A program made the position numbers and the translations under genes. A DNA stretch of 64,000 nt, taken from Streptomyces lienomycini. Its GTDB lineage: Bacteria > Actinomycetota > Actinomycetes > Streptomycetales > Streptomycetaceae. Numbering within the stretch: the stretch's first letter is position 1; each line of letters begins with the position of its first letter. Shown here one piece after another: positions 51,406 to 61,369 of this stretch. Under the pieces are notes generated by a model. It was not told the DNA's origin, ran no database searches, and saw only the letters and a program-made list of their open reading frames with translations. The stretch spans positions 7,438,001 through 7,502,000 of the forward strand of contig NZ_CP116257.1 in NCBI RefSeq assembly GCF_027947595.1, read 5' to 3'.

Positions 51406-53049
51406 ATGCCCACAGCACGAGCGATATCCACCGCTGTCCTGCTGTCCACGGCCACCCTGCTCGCCTCCTCCCTGACGGCCTGCGCGCCGGCGGACCAGGA
51501 ACGCGACCGGCGACGCGGCACCGGCGGCACCACCACCGACGCACAGGCCCTCACCAAGCTCCGCGACCAGTCCCCGCACTGGAAGCCCTGCACCGCCCCC
51601 TCCGCCGCCCAGGGCGGCGGCGAGGCCCCCGCGGCCCTCCCCGACGGCACCCGGTGGCAATGCGCCACCCTGCGCACGCCGTTGGACTGGAAGAACCCCT
51701 CCGGCGAGTCCATGGACCTCGCCCTCGTCCGGGCCCGCTCCAGCGGCACCCCGGACGACCGGATCGGCTCCCTCCTCTTCAACTTCGGCGGCCCCGGCGG
51801 CTCCGGCGTCGCCACCCTGCCCGGCCTCGCCCCCGACTACGAGAAGCTCCGCGCCCGCTACGACCTCGTCAGCTTCGACCCCCGCGGCGTCGGCGACAGC
51901 CGGGGCGTGCACTGCCCCGACGCGGGCCTCCCCGCCGACGACGAGGTGGACGACACCCCCGACGACGGCACCGACGAGACCGACGCGCTGCTCGCCTTCA
52001 ACCGGCGCACGGCCGCCGCCTGCGAGAAGAACTCCGGCGACGTCCTGCCCCACGTCACCACCACCGAGACCGCCCGGGACATGGACCTGATCCGACAGGT
52101 CCTCGGCGACGACGCACTCCACTACTTCGGCATCTCGTACGGCACCGAACTGGGCGGCGTGTACGCCCACCTGTTCCCGGAGAACGTCGGCCGCGCCGTA
52201 CTGGACGGCGTCGTCGACCCCACCCGCACCCTGATGGAGGAGGCCCTCGCCCAGGCCGGCGGCTTCCAGCTCGCCTTCGAGCACTTCGCCGCCTGGTGCG
52301 CCCGGCAGGGCTGCGCGCTCGGCACCGCCGTCCAGGACGTCGTCGACCTCGCCGTGGACCTCGAGGCCCGCCTCGACGACACCCCGCTGCCCACCTCGGA
52401 CGGCGGCGCACTCGACGGCGACGAACTCGTCGCCGCCATCAGCGGCGCCCTCTACCGGCAGGACTACTGGCCCGCACTCCGCGTGGGCCTCGAAGCGGCG
52501 GCCGACGACAACGCCGAGGTCCTCCAGGACCTCGCCGAGGAACTCGGCCAGCGCCCCTCGGGCGGCGACAGCCCCGGCGACGCGGGAGACCGGAGCACCC
52601 GGAGCAACGAGGACGACGCCTTCAGGGCCATCACCTGCGACGACTCCAGCAACCGCTACACCGTCGCGGACGTGCGCGCCCGTCTGCCCGAGTTCGTCGA
52701 GGCCTCCCCCCTCTTCGGCCCCGGCCTGGCCTGGACCGCCCTGACCTGCGCCGGCTGGCCGGTCCCCGGAGCCGCCGAACACCCCGAGGTCCGCGCCCCG
52801 GGCGCCGCCCCGGTCCTCCTGGTCGGCAACACCGGCGACCCCGCCACCCCGTACGCGGGCGCGGCCCGCATGGCGGAGCGCCTGGGCGAGAAGGTGGGCG
52901 TGGAGCTGACCTACAGGGGCGAGGGCCACGGCGCCTACGACAGCGGCAACACGTGCGTCCAGGACGCGGTCGACGCGTACCTGCTGACCGGCAGGCTCCC
53001 CGGCCCCGGCACGGTCTGCGAGGCGGAACCACTGCCCGAGGGCAAGTAG
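51406..53049 (+). CDS. Secreted alpha/beta-hydrolase, tripeptidyl aminopeptidase (SlpD/TAP-like) lipoprotein
   Basis: This 547-residue exported protein has a lipoprotein signal (STATLLASSLTAC) and an alpha/beta-hydrolase domain: LLFNFGGPGGSG oxyanion region, the nucleophile elbow in HYFGISYGTELG (GxSxG), Asp in VLLVGNTGDPATPYAGA and His in YRGEGHGAYDSG. The TAP-like C-terminal domain is present. These mycelium-associated proteinases trim peptides outside the cell. The ATG at 51406 follows GGAGGCTGAGG. It lies 97 bases after the CIS genes and may be unrelated to them. A perfect terminator follows. Confidence 0.92.
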   Translation: MPTARAISTAVLLSTATLLASSLTACAPADQERDRRRGTGGTTTDAQALTKLRDQSPHWKPCTAPSAAQGGGEAPAALPDGTRWQCATLRTPLDWKNPSGESMDLALVRARSSGTPDDRIGSLLFNFGGPGGSGVATLPGLAPDYEKLRARYDLVSFDPRGVGDSRGVHCPDAGLPADDEVDDTPDDGTDETDALLAFNRRTAAACEKNSGDVLPHVTTTETARDMDLIRQVLGDDALHYFGISYGTELGGVYAHLFPENVGRAVLDGVVDPTRTLMEEALAQAGGFQLAFEHFAAWCARQGCALGTAVQDVVDLAVDLEARLDDTPLPTSDGGALDGDELVAAISGALYRQDYWPALRVGLEAAADDNAEVLQDLAEELGQRPSGGDSPGDAGDRSTRSNEDDAFRAITCDDSSNRYTVADVRARLPEFVEASPLFGPGLAWTALTCAGWPVPGAAEHPEVRAPGAAPVLLVGNTGDPATPYAGAARMAERLGEKVGVELTYRGEGHGAYDSGNTCVQDAVDAYLLTGRLPGPGTVCEAEPLPEGK

Positions 53050-53063
53050 CCGACGGACACACC

Positions 53064-53096
53064 AGCGCCCCCGCGGTCCGGGACCGCGGGGGCGCT
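53064..53096 (+). terminator. Terminator after the hydrolase gene
   Basis: A 16-bp perfect inverted repeat, AGCGCCCCCGCGGTCC and its complement, 14 bases after the stop. It also separates the hydrolase from the oppositely oriented tRNA gene. Confidence 0.85.
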
Positions 53097-53113
53097 GGGC
53101 ATGCCCGGACTGG

Positions 53114-53187
53114 AGCCCCCTGTCGGATTCGAACCGACGACCTACGCATTACAAGTGCGTTGCTCTGGCCATCTGAGCTAAGGAGGC
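53114..53187 (-). tRNA. tRNA-Thr (anticodon TGT)
   Basis: A complete 74-base cloverleaf on the minus strand: acceptor GCCTCCT/AGGGGGC, D-stem GCTC/GAGC, anticodon stem ACGCA/TGCGT with loop CTTGTAA (anticodon TGT, threonine), and T-arm GTCGG-TTCGAAT-CCGAC. CCA is not encoded. No direct repeat of its 3' end was noticed in the neighbourhood. Confidence 0.95.
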
Positions 53188-53284
53188 ACGCGCGCGGCGG
53201 GCGCGCGCAGGCTGCACCACTGTACACAGAGCAGGTGAACGATGTGATTCGAAAATTTCGGCGAAGTTCACAGGCCCCCAGGTA

Positions 53285-53314
53285 CTGACAGACCAGGTGA
53301 ACGCCAGGTACCGT
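53285..53314 (+). promoter_or_regulatory. Putative msiK promoter
   Basis: CTGACA, 18 bases and TACCGT resemble a vegetative sigma-factor promoter, about 90 bases before the msiK start. Confidence 0.45.
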
Positions 53315-53406
53315 CCTGCCCAGCTTCACTCGTGTGGACTACACCACCACCTTCCTACAACGGATCGTCCGGCACGTTCCTGCCGGTAGAAGGGGGCCCA
53401 TTCACC

Positions 53407-54543
<1,137 letters not shown>

Positions 54544-54580
54544 GAAACCACGCGACCGGGTGATTTCACCCGCGTTGACG

Positions 54581-54615
54581 AGAAAAGCCCCGCGGCCTGC
54601 TGCGGGGCTCTTTTC
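54581..54615 (+). terminator. Intrinsic terminator of msiK
   Basis: The stem AGCCCCGC/GCGGGGCT is flanked by GAAAA and TCTTTTC, a classical hairpin plus T-tract 38 bases after the stop. Confidence 0.9.
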
Positions 54616-54753
54616 GTTGTCGACAATTTCCCCGGCACAACGGACGTTTCGACCCACGTTCGTCAACCCTCTACCCCGTTCGCAACCACTCTTCATCCCC
54701 CGTAAGGGTGACTAAATGTCGCCAAATCATTACCGGGCGCTACCCTCACTCGC

Positions 54754-55224
54754 GTGAAGCACTCCGTGAAGCACTCCACCACCCGACAGACGCGACGCGG
54801 CCGGGGCCCCGCCCGCCGGATCGGCCGCTCTCTCGCCTTCGTCCTGCCCGTCGTCCTGGTGCTCTCCGGGACTCTCGCGGTCACCCGGGTCAACTGGTCC
54901 GGGGATCCCGCCGACTCGGTGCTCGCCGCGTCGGAGGCGTCCTCGTCCAAGGCCTCCACCTCCCGGGCCGCCGCCCGCGCCCCGCACGAGGTGCTGCGCG
55001 ACCGGCTGCTGACCGAGTTGCAGGAGGAGGACCCGGGCGTCGCCCTCACCCACCTCCAGCAGGCGGTGAACGAGCGTCCTTCGCTGGCCGACCACTGCGC
55101 GACCATCGCCCGCGCGCTGGGCCGCGCCGCGGTGAAGGTCTACGGCCCGACGCGCGCCCAGTCGTACGCCCGCCCCGTCTGCGACACGGCCTTCGCCTCC
55201 GGCGTCCTGGCCGCGCACGGCTGA
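54754..55224 (+). CDS. Small secreted or membrane-anchored hypothetical protein
   Basis: This 156-residue protein has a basic N-terminus (RRGRGPARRIGRS) and one hydrophobic segment (LAFVLPVVLVLSGTLAV, ~27-45) that acts as signal anchor. The outside domain contains two Cys (LADHCATIARALGRAAVKVY, ARPVCDTAFASGVLAAHG) that could form a disulphide. I recognise no family. TACCCT seven bases before the GTG suggests a leaderless transcript. Confidence 0.75.
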   Translation: MKHSVKHSTTRQTRRGRGPARRIGRSLAFVLPVVLVLSGTLAVTRVNWSGDPADSVLAASEASSSKASTSRAAARAPHEVLRDRLLTELQEEDPGVALTHLQQAVNERPSLADHCATIARALGRAAVKVYGPTRAQSYARPVCDTAFASGVLAAHG

Positions 55225-55294
55225 GGCCGCCCCTCGCGGCGACAGGGCGCCATGGCCTTGGGGCGTTGGGTGGGGCGCCGCGTACAGTTCGGGC

Positions 55295-56032
55295 ATGACC
55301 GATCCGAACGCCGCGTCCCGCCGCCCCGTTCAAGCCGTCGTCCTGGCCGGCGGGCAGGGTTCCCGGCTGCGCCCCTACACCGACGACCGGCCCAAGCCGA
55401 TGGTCGAGATCCCGGGCACCGGGACCCCGATCATCGGGCACCAGCTCGCCTGGCTCGCCGAGGAGGGCGTGACGGACGTCGTCGTCTCCTGCGGGCATCT
55501 GGCCGAGGTGCTGCAGAAGTGGCTGGAGAGCGCCGACCTGCCGCTCTCCGTCACCACGGTCGTGGAGACCGAGCCGCTGGGCCGCGGCGGCGGCCTCAGG
55601 TACGCCGCCGCGCGTCTGCCCCACCCCGACCGGCCCTGGTACGCCACGAACGGCGACATCTGGACCCGTTTCTCGCTGCGCGACCTGGCCGACTTCCACG
55701 CCGAACGGGACGCCGTCGCGACCCTCGCCCTGGCCCGCCCGCGGCTGCCGTGGGGCGCCGTGCAGACGGACGGCTTCGGTCACATCACCGACTTCATCGA
55801 GGCTCCGCCGTCGACCTTCGAGATCAACGCCGGCGTGTACGTCTTCTCCCCGGAGTTCGCCGCGATGCTCCCGGAACGCGGCGACCACGAACGCACCACG
55901 TTCCCCCGCCTGGCCCGGGAACGCCGCCTGGCCGGCTTCCCGATCCCCCAGGGCTCCTACTGGCGCGCGATCGACACCGCGAAGGACCTCACGGAGGCGG
56001 CCCGCGAACTGGCGGCCCTGTCCGGCCGCTGA
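55295..56032 (+). CDS. Sugar-1-phosphate nucleotidyltransferase family protein
   Basis: This 245-residue enzyme has the nucleotidyltransferase signature VVLAGGQGSRLRPYTDDRPK and PMVEIPG near the N-terminus, then GRGGGLRYAAARLP and the metal-binding NGDIW, plus FIEAPPSTFEINAGVYVFSP and YWRAIDTAKDLTEA. It transfers NMP to a sugar-1-phosphate (mannose-1-P guanylyltransferase-like); the exact sugar is uncertain. It lacks the C-terminal hexapeptide domain of larger relatives. Convergent with the immunity gene at 56107. Confidence 0.9.
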   Translation: MTDPNAASRRPVQAVVLAGGQGSRLRPYTDDRPKPMVEIPGTGTPIIGHQLAWLAEEGVTDVVVSCGHLAEVLQKWLESADLPLSVTTVVETEPLGRGGGLRYAAARLPHPDRPWYATNGDIWTRFSLRDLADFHAERDAVATLALARPRLPWGAVQTDGFGHITDFIEAPPSTFEINAGVYVFSPEFAAMLPERGDHERTTFPRLARERRLAGFPIPQGSYWRAIDTAKDLTEAARELAALSGR

Positions 56033-56106
56033 GCGGCCCGGCGGGCTACGGAAGCGGCCACCGCACTGCCGCCCCACGCCTCCCCCGGTAGCTCGGCCGC
56101 GCCCTG

Positions 56107-56790
56107 TCAGGGACCGGTCGGCCCGGGTCCGTAATCCGCCTTGAAGCCGCCAAGTCCGTCCGCGAGGTGGACGAGCCAGCCGCTCGGGGAGTAGGGCGAT
56201 GGCGGGTCGACCTCCATGCCCAGCTCGGCCAGGGCGAGGGCGTAGTCGGACTCCTCGAGAGCGAGGGCCAGCAGTTCGTGGAGTTCGCCCGTGAGGCGGG
56301 CGGCCAGAGACGGGTCGGTCGTGGCGCCGTAGTCGCGTACGGCCGCCTCGTGGTCCGTGAACTCGTCCGGCATGTCCTGCGAGAACCAGCCGCCGAGGAA
56401 CTGGCCCAGCTCGGGGAAGCGGGCATGCCACTCCCAGTGGGTGCGAGGCCGGTCCGGTGCCGGGACCTCGCCCTCCTCGATCGACCGCTTCAGGTGGTCC
56501 GCGATCACGAAGAGCCAGTCCTGGATCTCCGACTGGGGCAGTCCGACGTCCGGCACGGGGTAGAACTCGCCGAGGCTCAGGCGCAGTCGGCACGGCGGGT
56601 TGCGGGCGTACTCGCGGATCTGCCGTTCGGCCGTGGCCAGAGCCCAGGGGCGGGTGTGCCAGGTGTGGCGCAGGTAGGCCCTCAGGGCGTCACTCGGCCT
56701 GTCCGGCTCGTCGTCGGCCGGCATGCCGGTGTACGCGCTGATCACCTGGTCCAACTCGCCGTAGCGACGGTCGAACTCGAGCGGCTTCAT
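56107..56790 (-). CDS. CdiI-family contact-dependent-inhibition immunity protein
   Basis: This 227-residue acidic protein's second half matches the CdiI_2 pattern: FPELGQFLGGWFSQDMPDEF, DHEAAVRDYGATTDPSL and LTGELHELLALALEESDYAL. Immunity proteins bind and block cognate toxin domains in the producer's cytoplasm. It lies 18 bases downstream of the displaced RNase A-like half domain, so it is presumably the immunity gene of that orphan module. The ATG at 56790 is used; a GTG two codons upstream is possible. Confidence 0.8.
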   Translation of the reverse strand: MKPLEFDRRYGELDQVISAYTGMPADDEPDRPSDALRAYLRHTWHTRPWALATAERQIREYARNPPCRLRLSLGEFYPVPDVGLPQSEIQDWLFVIADHLKRSIEEGEVPAPDRPRTHWEWHARFPELGQFLGGWFSQDMPDEFTDHEAAVRDYGATTDPSLAARLTGELHELLALALEESDYALALAELGMEVDPPSPYSPSGWLVHLADGLGGFKADYGPGPTGP

Positions 56791-56808
56791 GGACACGGCG
56801 CTGGACCC

Positions 56809-57114
56809 CTACAGGTAGATCGGGACGGTGGTGAGCACGACGAAGCCGTGCGGGCTGCTCTGCTCCCGCCTGAGGACGACACGCGCCGCACGCACGTCAA
56901 CGGGCTCGCGCCCGGCAAGCATCATCGCCTGCAGCAGTACCCGGCCGACGGGCTCCGCGCGAGAGGGCCAGGCGGCCTCGATGGTGAGGCGGGCGCGGGT
57001 GCTCTGGGCGAGCCAGCGGTGAATCCTCTGCTCGTTGGCCGTCACCACCTGCTGGGTGGCCCAGTGGGCGGTCTCTCGGTCGGGGTAGGTGGCCGAACGG
57101 GTCCGTACGGTCAT
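56809..57114 (-). CDS. Orphan C-terminal half of an RNase A-like (CdiA-CT) toxin domain
   Basis: This 101-residue protein aligns with the last ~100 residues of the toxin encoded at 57745: SATYPDRETAHWATQQVV against its ASTYADIESAQRYTQYCL, IHRWLAQ against IDEWLNG, and HGFVVLTTVPIYL against PYIVFSSMPK. The N-terminal half of the domain, with the catalytic histidine segment (GGHALDKHVGK in the full toxin), is missing. It cannot be an active nuclease alone and looks like a displaced toxin tip kept with its immunity gene. ATG start, 11 bases after the preceding gene. Confidence 0.78.
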   Translation of the reverse strand: MTVRTRSATYPDRETAHWATQQVVTANEQRIHRWLAQSTRARLTIEAAWPSRAEPVGRVLLQAMMLAGREPVDVRAARVVLRREQSSPHGFVVLTTVPIYL

Positions 57115-57125
57115 GTCTGTCCACT

Positions 57126-57734
57126 TCAGCTTGCGTCGAACGACCAGATGAGGCCGATTTCGTCATCAGACACCGCGAGGAGCCCGAAGTCCCAGGCGTA
57201 CTGGGACATCGGCCAACAGCCGGAGACCCGCTCGTAGAAGTCCGGATCCTCACCGCCATGACTGGTGTTGGTGAAGAATGCCGATCCGCCGGGAAAGCGC
57301 GAAAGGATCACCTCCGCGTGGCGTTCCATGCCGGCTCTGCGCTCGGCGAACCCACGTTGCCGAGTCACGTTCATCTCATTGGTGGCCAGCATGACGAGGA
57401 GACGAACCACCGAACGGCGCGGGACCTCGTACAGTCCCTTTCGCCACTGCGCAGCGCCCTCTTCGTCCATCGGCGGAACGCGGAACGGGAAGGCGGGGTC
57501 CTCCAGCAACTCCGGTTCTCCCACTTCCGGGTCGTCGCCTCGCCACCCCCGGGGATCCGCCACCTCCCTGCGCATGATCGCGGCCACGTCGGGCAGCCAG
57601 TCCTCCCCGGTCCGCGGCCCCACAGCGACGAACGAGTACCGATGGCGATACATCTCGACCGCCTCCGACCATGTGCCGGCATTCAGAGACACCGGCAGTC
57701 CACACGTCGGATCACGGTGGGATTCGCTGTGCAT
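57126..57734 (-). CDS. Probable immunity protein of the RNase A-like toxin
   Basis: This 202-residue acidic soluble protein has no signal peptide or membrane helix. Segments include TWSEAVEMYRHRYSFVAVGP, RKGLYEVPRRSVVRLLVMLA and the C-terminal YAWDFGLLAVSDDEIGLIWS. I do not recognise the family. The role is inferred solely from position: it begins 10 bases after the toxin stop in the same operon, where cognate immunity genes normally lie. Confidence 0.6.
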   Translation of the reverse strand: MHSESHRDPTCGLPVSLNAGTWSEAVEMYRHRYSFVAVGPRTGEDWLPDVAAIMRREVADPRGWRGDDPEVGEPELLEDPAFPFRVPPMDEEGAAQWRKGLYEVPRRSVVRLLVMLATNEMNVTRQRGFAERRAGMERHAEVILSRFPGGSAFFTNTSHGGEDPDFYERVSGCWPMSQYAWDFGLLAVSDDEIGLIWSFDAS

Positions 57735-57744
57735 CCGGGGCCTC

Positions 57745-59496
57745 TCACTTGGGCATCGAACTGAAGACGATGTAGGGCGGGTTCAAGTCTGGTTTGTACA
57801 GGAGGCGTATCGCAATTCCGTTGGTGTCGCGTACCTCCGAGAGCTTGCCGTCGTCGCCCACGGACGAGCCCCTACCGGTGACCGCATCGCCGACGAGGGG
57901 CCCCTGGACGGGGACGGACTTCGTCTCGATCTCCTTCGTCGCGCTCGGTGGGTTCCCGTTCAGCCACTCATCGATCTCAGCGGTATTGTCACGGAGGCAG
58001 TACTGCGTGTACCGCTGAGCGGACTCGATGTCGGCATAGGTGGATGCGCCGGGAATGCCGTACTTGCCGCTCTGCTTCTGCTCATCCCGAAGCCGCTGCA
58101 ACAACTGCTCATCGGTCTTCCCCACGTGCTTGTCGAGAGCGTGCGCTCCGCCCAGCCCCTCCGCCGCCGCGAGGTCCATCGAGTACGTGTACGGGAACCG
58201 GCTCTCCGGCAGCTGCCAGCTGTGTTCCTTCTTGAACTCGTTCAGGGAGCGCGCCCCGAACCCCTGCGCCCGAGCCCGTTCCGCCTGGAACGTGGGCACG
58301 CTCAGGAGCGCCTCGTCGAGTTCGAACTCGAGCATGGCCAGCTTGCCCGCGGCGTCACCGAATGCCTCGTGATAGGCCCCCACCGCCGCGTCCATGCCCG
58401 CCTTGTCCATGTGGGACCGGAAGGTCAGGACGACCTCCGCGACCACGAGCCCGACCGCGAGCTTGGTGGCCTCGAAGGGATCGAGGCCCGTGGTCAGGTC
58501 CTTCACCGTCTTCTCCGCGGCCTCCTTGCCGAGGCGCATGGTGGTCTCCGTGGTCTTCTGCCCGACGTCGGCGAGGTCGTCGAACAGCTTCTGTATGGTG
58601 TTCGCGCTCTTGTCGAGGACTTCGATGATGGGGCGCCTGGTGGAGGGGGCCACCTTCCCCTGGGTCTTCCAGTTCCGGGTGCCCTTCTTGGCCGTCACCT
58701 CGGCCCGCTGGTCACGGGCCTTGCCCCAGGCCGTGGTCCCCCAGATCGTCTGGCAGAAGGCGTTCATCGCGGCCTGCCATTCACCGTTGCCCGTGGGGTC
58801 GGTGATGTAGGAGATCGCGTCCGTGAAGTCGTCCGCCGCCTTCTTCGCGCCCTTGGAGACTTCGCGCCAGGCCCCGGCGATGTCGCGGAACTCCTCTTCC
58901 TCGACACCAGGCGTGATCTCGTGGACGCGGCCGAGTCTCAGCCCTTCGTCGACCGCGGGTTTCATGATGAACATGAGGAAGTCAGGGACTTCTCCGAGAA
59001 TCCCGGAGATCGCCCACGAGTCGTGGTACTCGCCCTCCCCCCGCCAGGTCAGGTCGTTCGGCGGACCGTACTTGGGCGCGGAGGTGATGACCGCCGGCGG
59101 CTGCTTCTCCTCCGGTGGCTCGCCCTTGCCCTTGCCGGCCGCCCAGTCCGCCTGCGTGTAGTTGTTCGCGGTCTGGGTGAGGCCCACCGCCACACCGCCC
59201 ACCGACACCACGCTCTTCGCCCAGAGTTCCAGGAACTTCCCGGCGACGATGCCGTACCGATCCGCGAAGGAGTCCGCGCCCCAGCCCGTTCCCGCGGACT
59301 GGCTGTACTTGTCCAGGGTCTCCATCAGCGTTTTCGCCTGCTTGTCGTAGTCGAACTGACCGTCCCGCACGACGAGCGAGGTGAAGTAGAGGTGTTGAGG
59401 CTGCACATCGAAGCGGCCCACGCCCCGGTTGGGCGGCGCGGTCCTGGCCTGGTCCCGTTCCCGCTGCCGCTGCTTGTCGGAAGGCAGGTCCGCCAT
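57745..59496 (-). CDS. WXG-associated polymorphic toxin with C-terminal RNase A-like domain
   Basis: This is a 583-residue protein. Residues ~1-430 form a long helical trafficking region (QHLYFTSLVVRDGQFDYDKQ, WKTQGKVAPSTRRPI). The C-terminal ~150 residues form a CdiA-CT RNase A-like domain, opening with GLGGAHALDKHVGKTDEQLL (catalytic His region), then LQRLRDEQ, ASTYADIESAQRYTQYCL, IDEWLNG and ending YIVFSSMPK. It should cleave RNA in target cells. The ATG overlaps the stop of the WXG100-like gene (TGATG), so it is coupled to it. Export by a type VII (ESX-like) system is inferred from the WXG partners; no such system is in the window. Confidence 0.82.
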   Translation of the reverse strand: MADLPSDKQRQRERDQARTAPPNRGVGRFDVQPQHLYFTSLVVRDGQFDYDKQAKTLMETLDKYSQSAGTGWGADSFADRYGIVAGKFLELWAKSVVSVGGVAVGLTQTANNYTQADWAAGKGKGEPPEEKQPPAVITSAPKYGPPNDLTWRGEGEYHDSWAISGILGEVPDFLMFIMKPAVDEGLRLGRVHEITPGVEEEEFRDIAGAWREVSKGAKKAADDFTDAISYITDPTGNGEWQAAMNAFCQTIWGTTAWGKARDQRAEVTAKKGTRNWKTQGKVAPSTRRPIIEVLDKSANTIQKLFDDLADVGQKTTETTMRLGKEAAEKTVKDLTTGLDPFEATKLAVGLVVAEVVLTFRSHMDKAGMDAAVGAYHEAFGDAAGKLAMLEFELDEALLSVPTFQAERARAQGFGARSLNEFKKEHSWQLPESRFPYTYSMDLAAAEGLGGAHALDKHVGKTDEQLLQRLRDEQKQSGKYGIPGASTYADIESAQRYTQYCLRDNTAEIDEWLNGNPPSATKEIETKSVPVQGPLVGDAVTGRGSSVGDDGKLSEVRDTNGIAIRLLYKPDLNPPYIVFSSMPK

Positions 59497-59798
59497 CAGG
59501 CCGCGCCCCAGCCCCGTAGTACCGCCCTGTGCGCGGCCGCGTAGTTGATCTCTCCATTGACTACGACGTCGTGCAGCCACGCCTGGGCCGCCTGGAGATC
59601 CGCCGCGGACCGGTCCCACTCGTCCAACTTGTCGATGAACGTCTCGCGGGCTTCGCCCTCCCAGGTCAGGACGACCTTCTCCGCTCGCCGGTAGAGCAGG
59701 TCCAACTGCTCGTTGAGACCTTTGAGAATGTCCTCCAGATCCCCGGAGAGGCCCTGCAGCGTCGCGAAATCGACGGTGATGTGGTCGTCGTCCGTCAT
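59496..59798 (-). CDS. WXG100-like protein B
   Basis: A 100-residue two-helix hairpin protein with the turn motif TWEGEARETFIDKLDEW, a WxG at mid-length as in ESAT-6-like proteins. It has the expected length and no cysteine. It is translationally coupled to the toxin gene and probably its export chaperone or partner. Confidence 0.83.
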   Translation of the reverse strand: MTDDDHITVDFATLQGLSGDLEDILKGLNEQLDLLYRRAEKVVLTWEGEARETFIDKLDEWDRSAADLQAAQAWLHDVVVNGEINYAAAHRAVLRGWGAA

Positions 59799-59843
59799 GC
59801 TTCTCCGTTCCGAAGCTGAAGTCGTCGGTCGGCGTACGAGCTG

Positions 59844-60248
59844 TCAGAAGTCGGAGAGGCTGCTGCGCGGTGTGGCGGGTACCTCGGTGTTCGGCGTGGA
59901 CAGCGCGTCCGCTTCGCGCCCCACGTCGGTGGCGACCTGGATCTTCCGTAGCTCCGCCATGACGTCCAGGTCGCGCTGCGAAAACCCGTCCCGGCTCAAC
60001 CGCACGGCCTGTTCGACGGCCTGGATGACCATGCGGATGCGTACGGCGTCCTCGGCCGCGCCCCGGTGCAGGTCGCGGTAGGCGCGGGCGGCCGGCCCCT
60101 GCCATCCCGCCTCGATCCGGTCGACGATCGCGTCCATGCGTCGGACCTGCTTGTCCAGGTGCTCCTGCATACCGTCGAGGTCATCGGCCAGGTCCGTCAA
60201 CCGGTCGGCATGCACCCGAAGTCGTGGCTGTTCGCCTGCGCCGCCCAT
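59844..60248 (-). CDS. WXG100-like protein A
   Basis: This 134-residue protein has helices flanking GWQGPAARAYRDLHRGA, the WxG turn of ESAT-6-like proteins, and a ~30-residue C-terminal tail (READALSTPNTEVPATPRSS) longer than typical. It is the first gene of the toxin operon and probably the heterodimer partner of the second WXG protein 45 bases downstream. Confidence 0.82.
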   Translation of the reverse strand: MGGAGEQPRLRVHADRLTDLADDLDGMQEHLDKQVRRMDAIVDRIEAGWQGPAARAYRDLHRGAAEDAVRIRMVIQAVEQAVRLSRDGFSQRDLDVMAELRKIQVATDVGREADALSTPNTEVPATPRSSLSDF

Positions 60249-60460
60249 CGCTTCCCCCGTTTGTGATCAGAAGTGCCGCTGCCTCGCGGCCCACTTGACA
60301 CATCCCAAGGCACCTTAACAACTTCGTCTCGCCGCAGGACGGCAATAAGTCGCCCGTGCGCAAGGGCAGTTCGCGTCCTTACCCGCTGGCGGATGCGTTG
60401 CCGTGCCCAGAGCCCCGAGACCGTGGGGACGGTCGCGGGGCGTTCGTCGCGGCCGGAGGC

Positions 60461-61351
60461 TCAGGAACCCGCCACGTTTGTGGGCACGGTCCAGCCGGTG
60501 GCTCGGATCCACCCGGCCAGGTCCAGGGTGGCCGGCTCGATCGAGCGCACCGCCGCGGGGTCCGAAGGGTGTTCCGCCGCCTTCGCGAACTCGCGGAACA
60601 TCACCTTGTCGAGGTCGGTGGGAAGCACGCTCAGCGGGACCGCCTCGTACCGTGCCGGGAGCCCGGCGTGCGCGCCGAACGCCGCCGCGATCTGGGGGCC
60701 CGTCAGCTCGTCGCCGACGAGCTCGACGGCTCCGCCGGGCGCCTCCGCGGTGTCGAGCAGGAGTGCGGCGGCGACCCGGCCGATGTCCCTGACCGAGATC
60801 ATCTTCAGGGCGACGTCCTCCGGCAGCGGCAGCCTCAGCACGATCTCCCCATGCTCCAGGCTCGGTGCCATCACGCTCGCGAAGTTCTCCATGAAGGCGG
60901 TCGCGCGAACCATCGAGGCCCTGAGGCCGGACTTCCTCAGGTGCTCCTCGATCGAGTGCTTCGAGTCGTGGTGCGGCACACCCGACTCACGGTCCGCTCC
61001 GAAGACCGAGTTGAACACGACGTGCGGAACGCCCGCCTCGACCGCCGCGTCGACGAGCGCGGTACCGATGCGGATCTCCGCCTCGACCTCTTCGAGGCTG
61101 TTCGCCTCCGGGGTCATGAAGTAGAACCCCTCGACCGTCGCCAGCGCGGCGATCAGCGACGCCGGGTCGTCGGCCCGGACGGCCGCCAGCTCGACGCCGC
61201 GGGCGGCCAGTGCCTGAGCCCGGTCGGACTGCGGGTCGCGGACCAAGGCCCGCACCCGCGCCTTGTGGTCCAGAAGCGCGTCGACCACCGCCCCGCCCTG
61301 TTGGCCCGTCGCACCGAAGACTGCGATCGTGCCGGTCGTCTGTGTGCTCAT
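60461..61351 (-). CDS. NmrA-like NAD(P)-binding oxidoreductase
   Basis: This 296-residue atypical short-chain dehydrogenase has an N-terminal nucleotide-binding GATGQQGGAVVDALLDH (GxxGxxG), then VRALVRDPQSDRAQAL, VVFNSVFGADRESGVPHHDS and ISVRDIGRVAAALLLDT. Such proteins act as redox sensors or NAD(P)H-dependent reductases. The ATG at 61351 follows AAGGGTGG. A twin palindrome lies right upstream, and a MarR gene follows beyond it on the same strand, so MarR control of this gene is likely. Confidence 0.9.
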   Translation of the reverse strand: MSTQTTGTIAVFGATGQQGGAVVDALLDHKARVRALVRDPQSDRAQALAARGVELAAVRADDPASLIAALATVEGFYFMTPEANSLEEVEAEIRIGTALVDAAVEAGVPHVVFNSVFGADRESGVPHHDSKHSIEEHLRKSGLRASMVRATAFMENFASVMAPSLEHGEIVLRLPLPEDVALKMISVRDIGRVAAALLLDTAEAPGGAVELVGDELTGPQIAAAFGAHAGLPARYEAVPLSVLPTDLDKVMFREFAKAAEHPSDPAAVRSIEPATLDLAGWIRATGWTVPTNVAGS

Positions 61352-61369
61352 CGCTGCCACCCTTCACTA

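Noticed and set aside
53114..53187. tRNA-Thr as integration site for the CIS block
   Set aside because: No integrase gene and no direct repeat of the tRNA 3' end were found; the CIS genes match the surrounding base and codon use.
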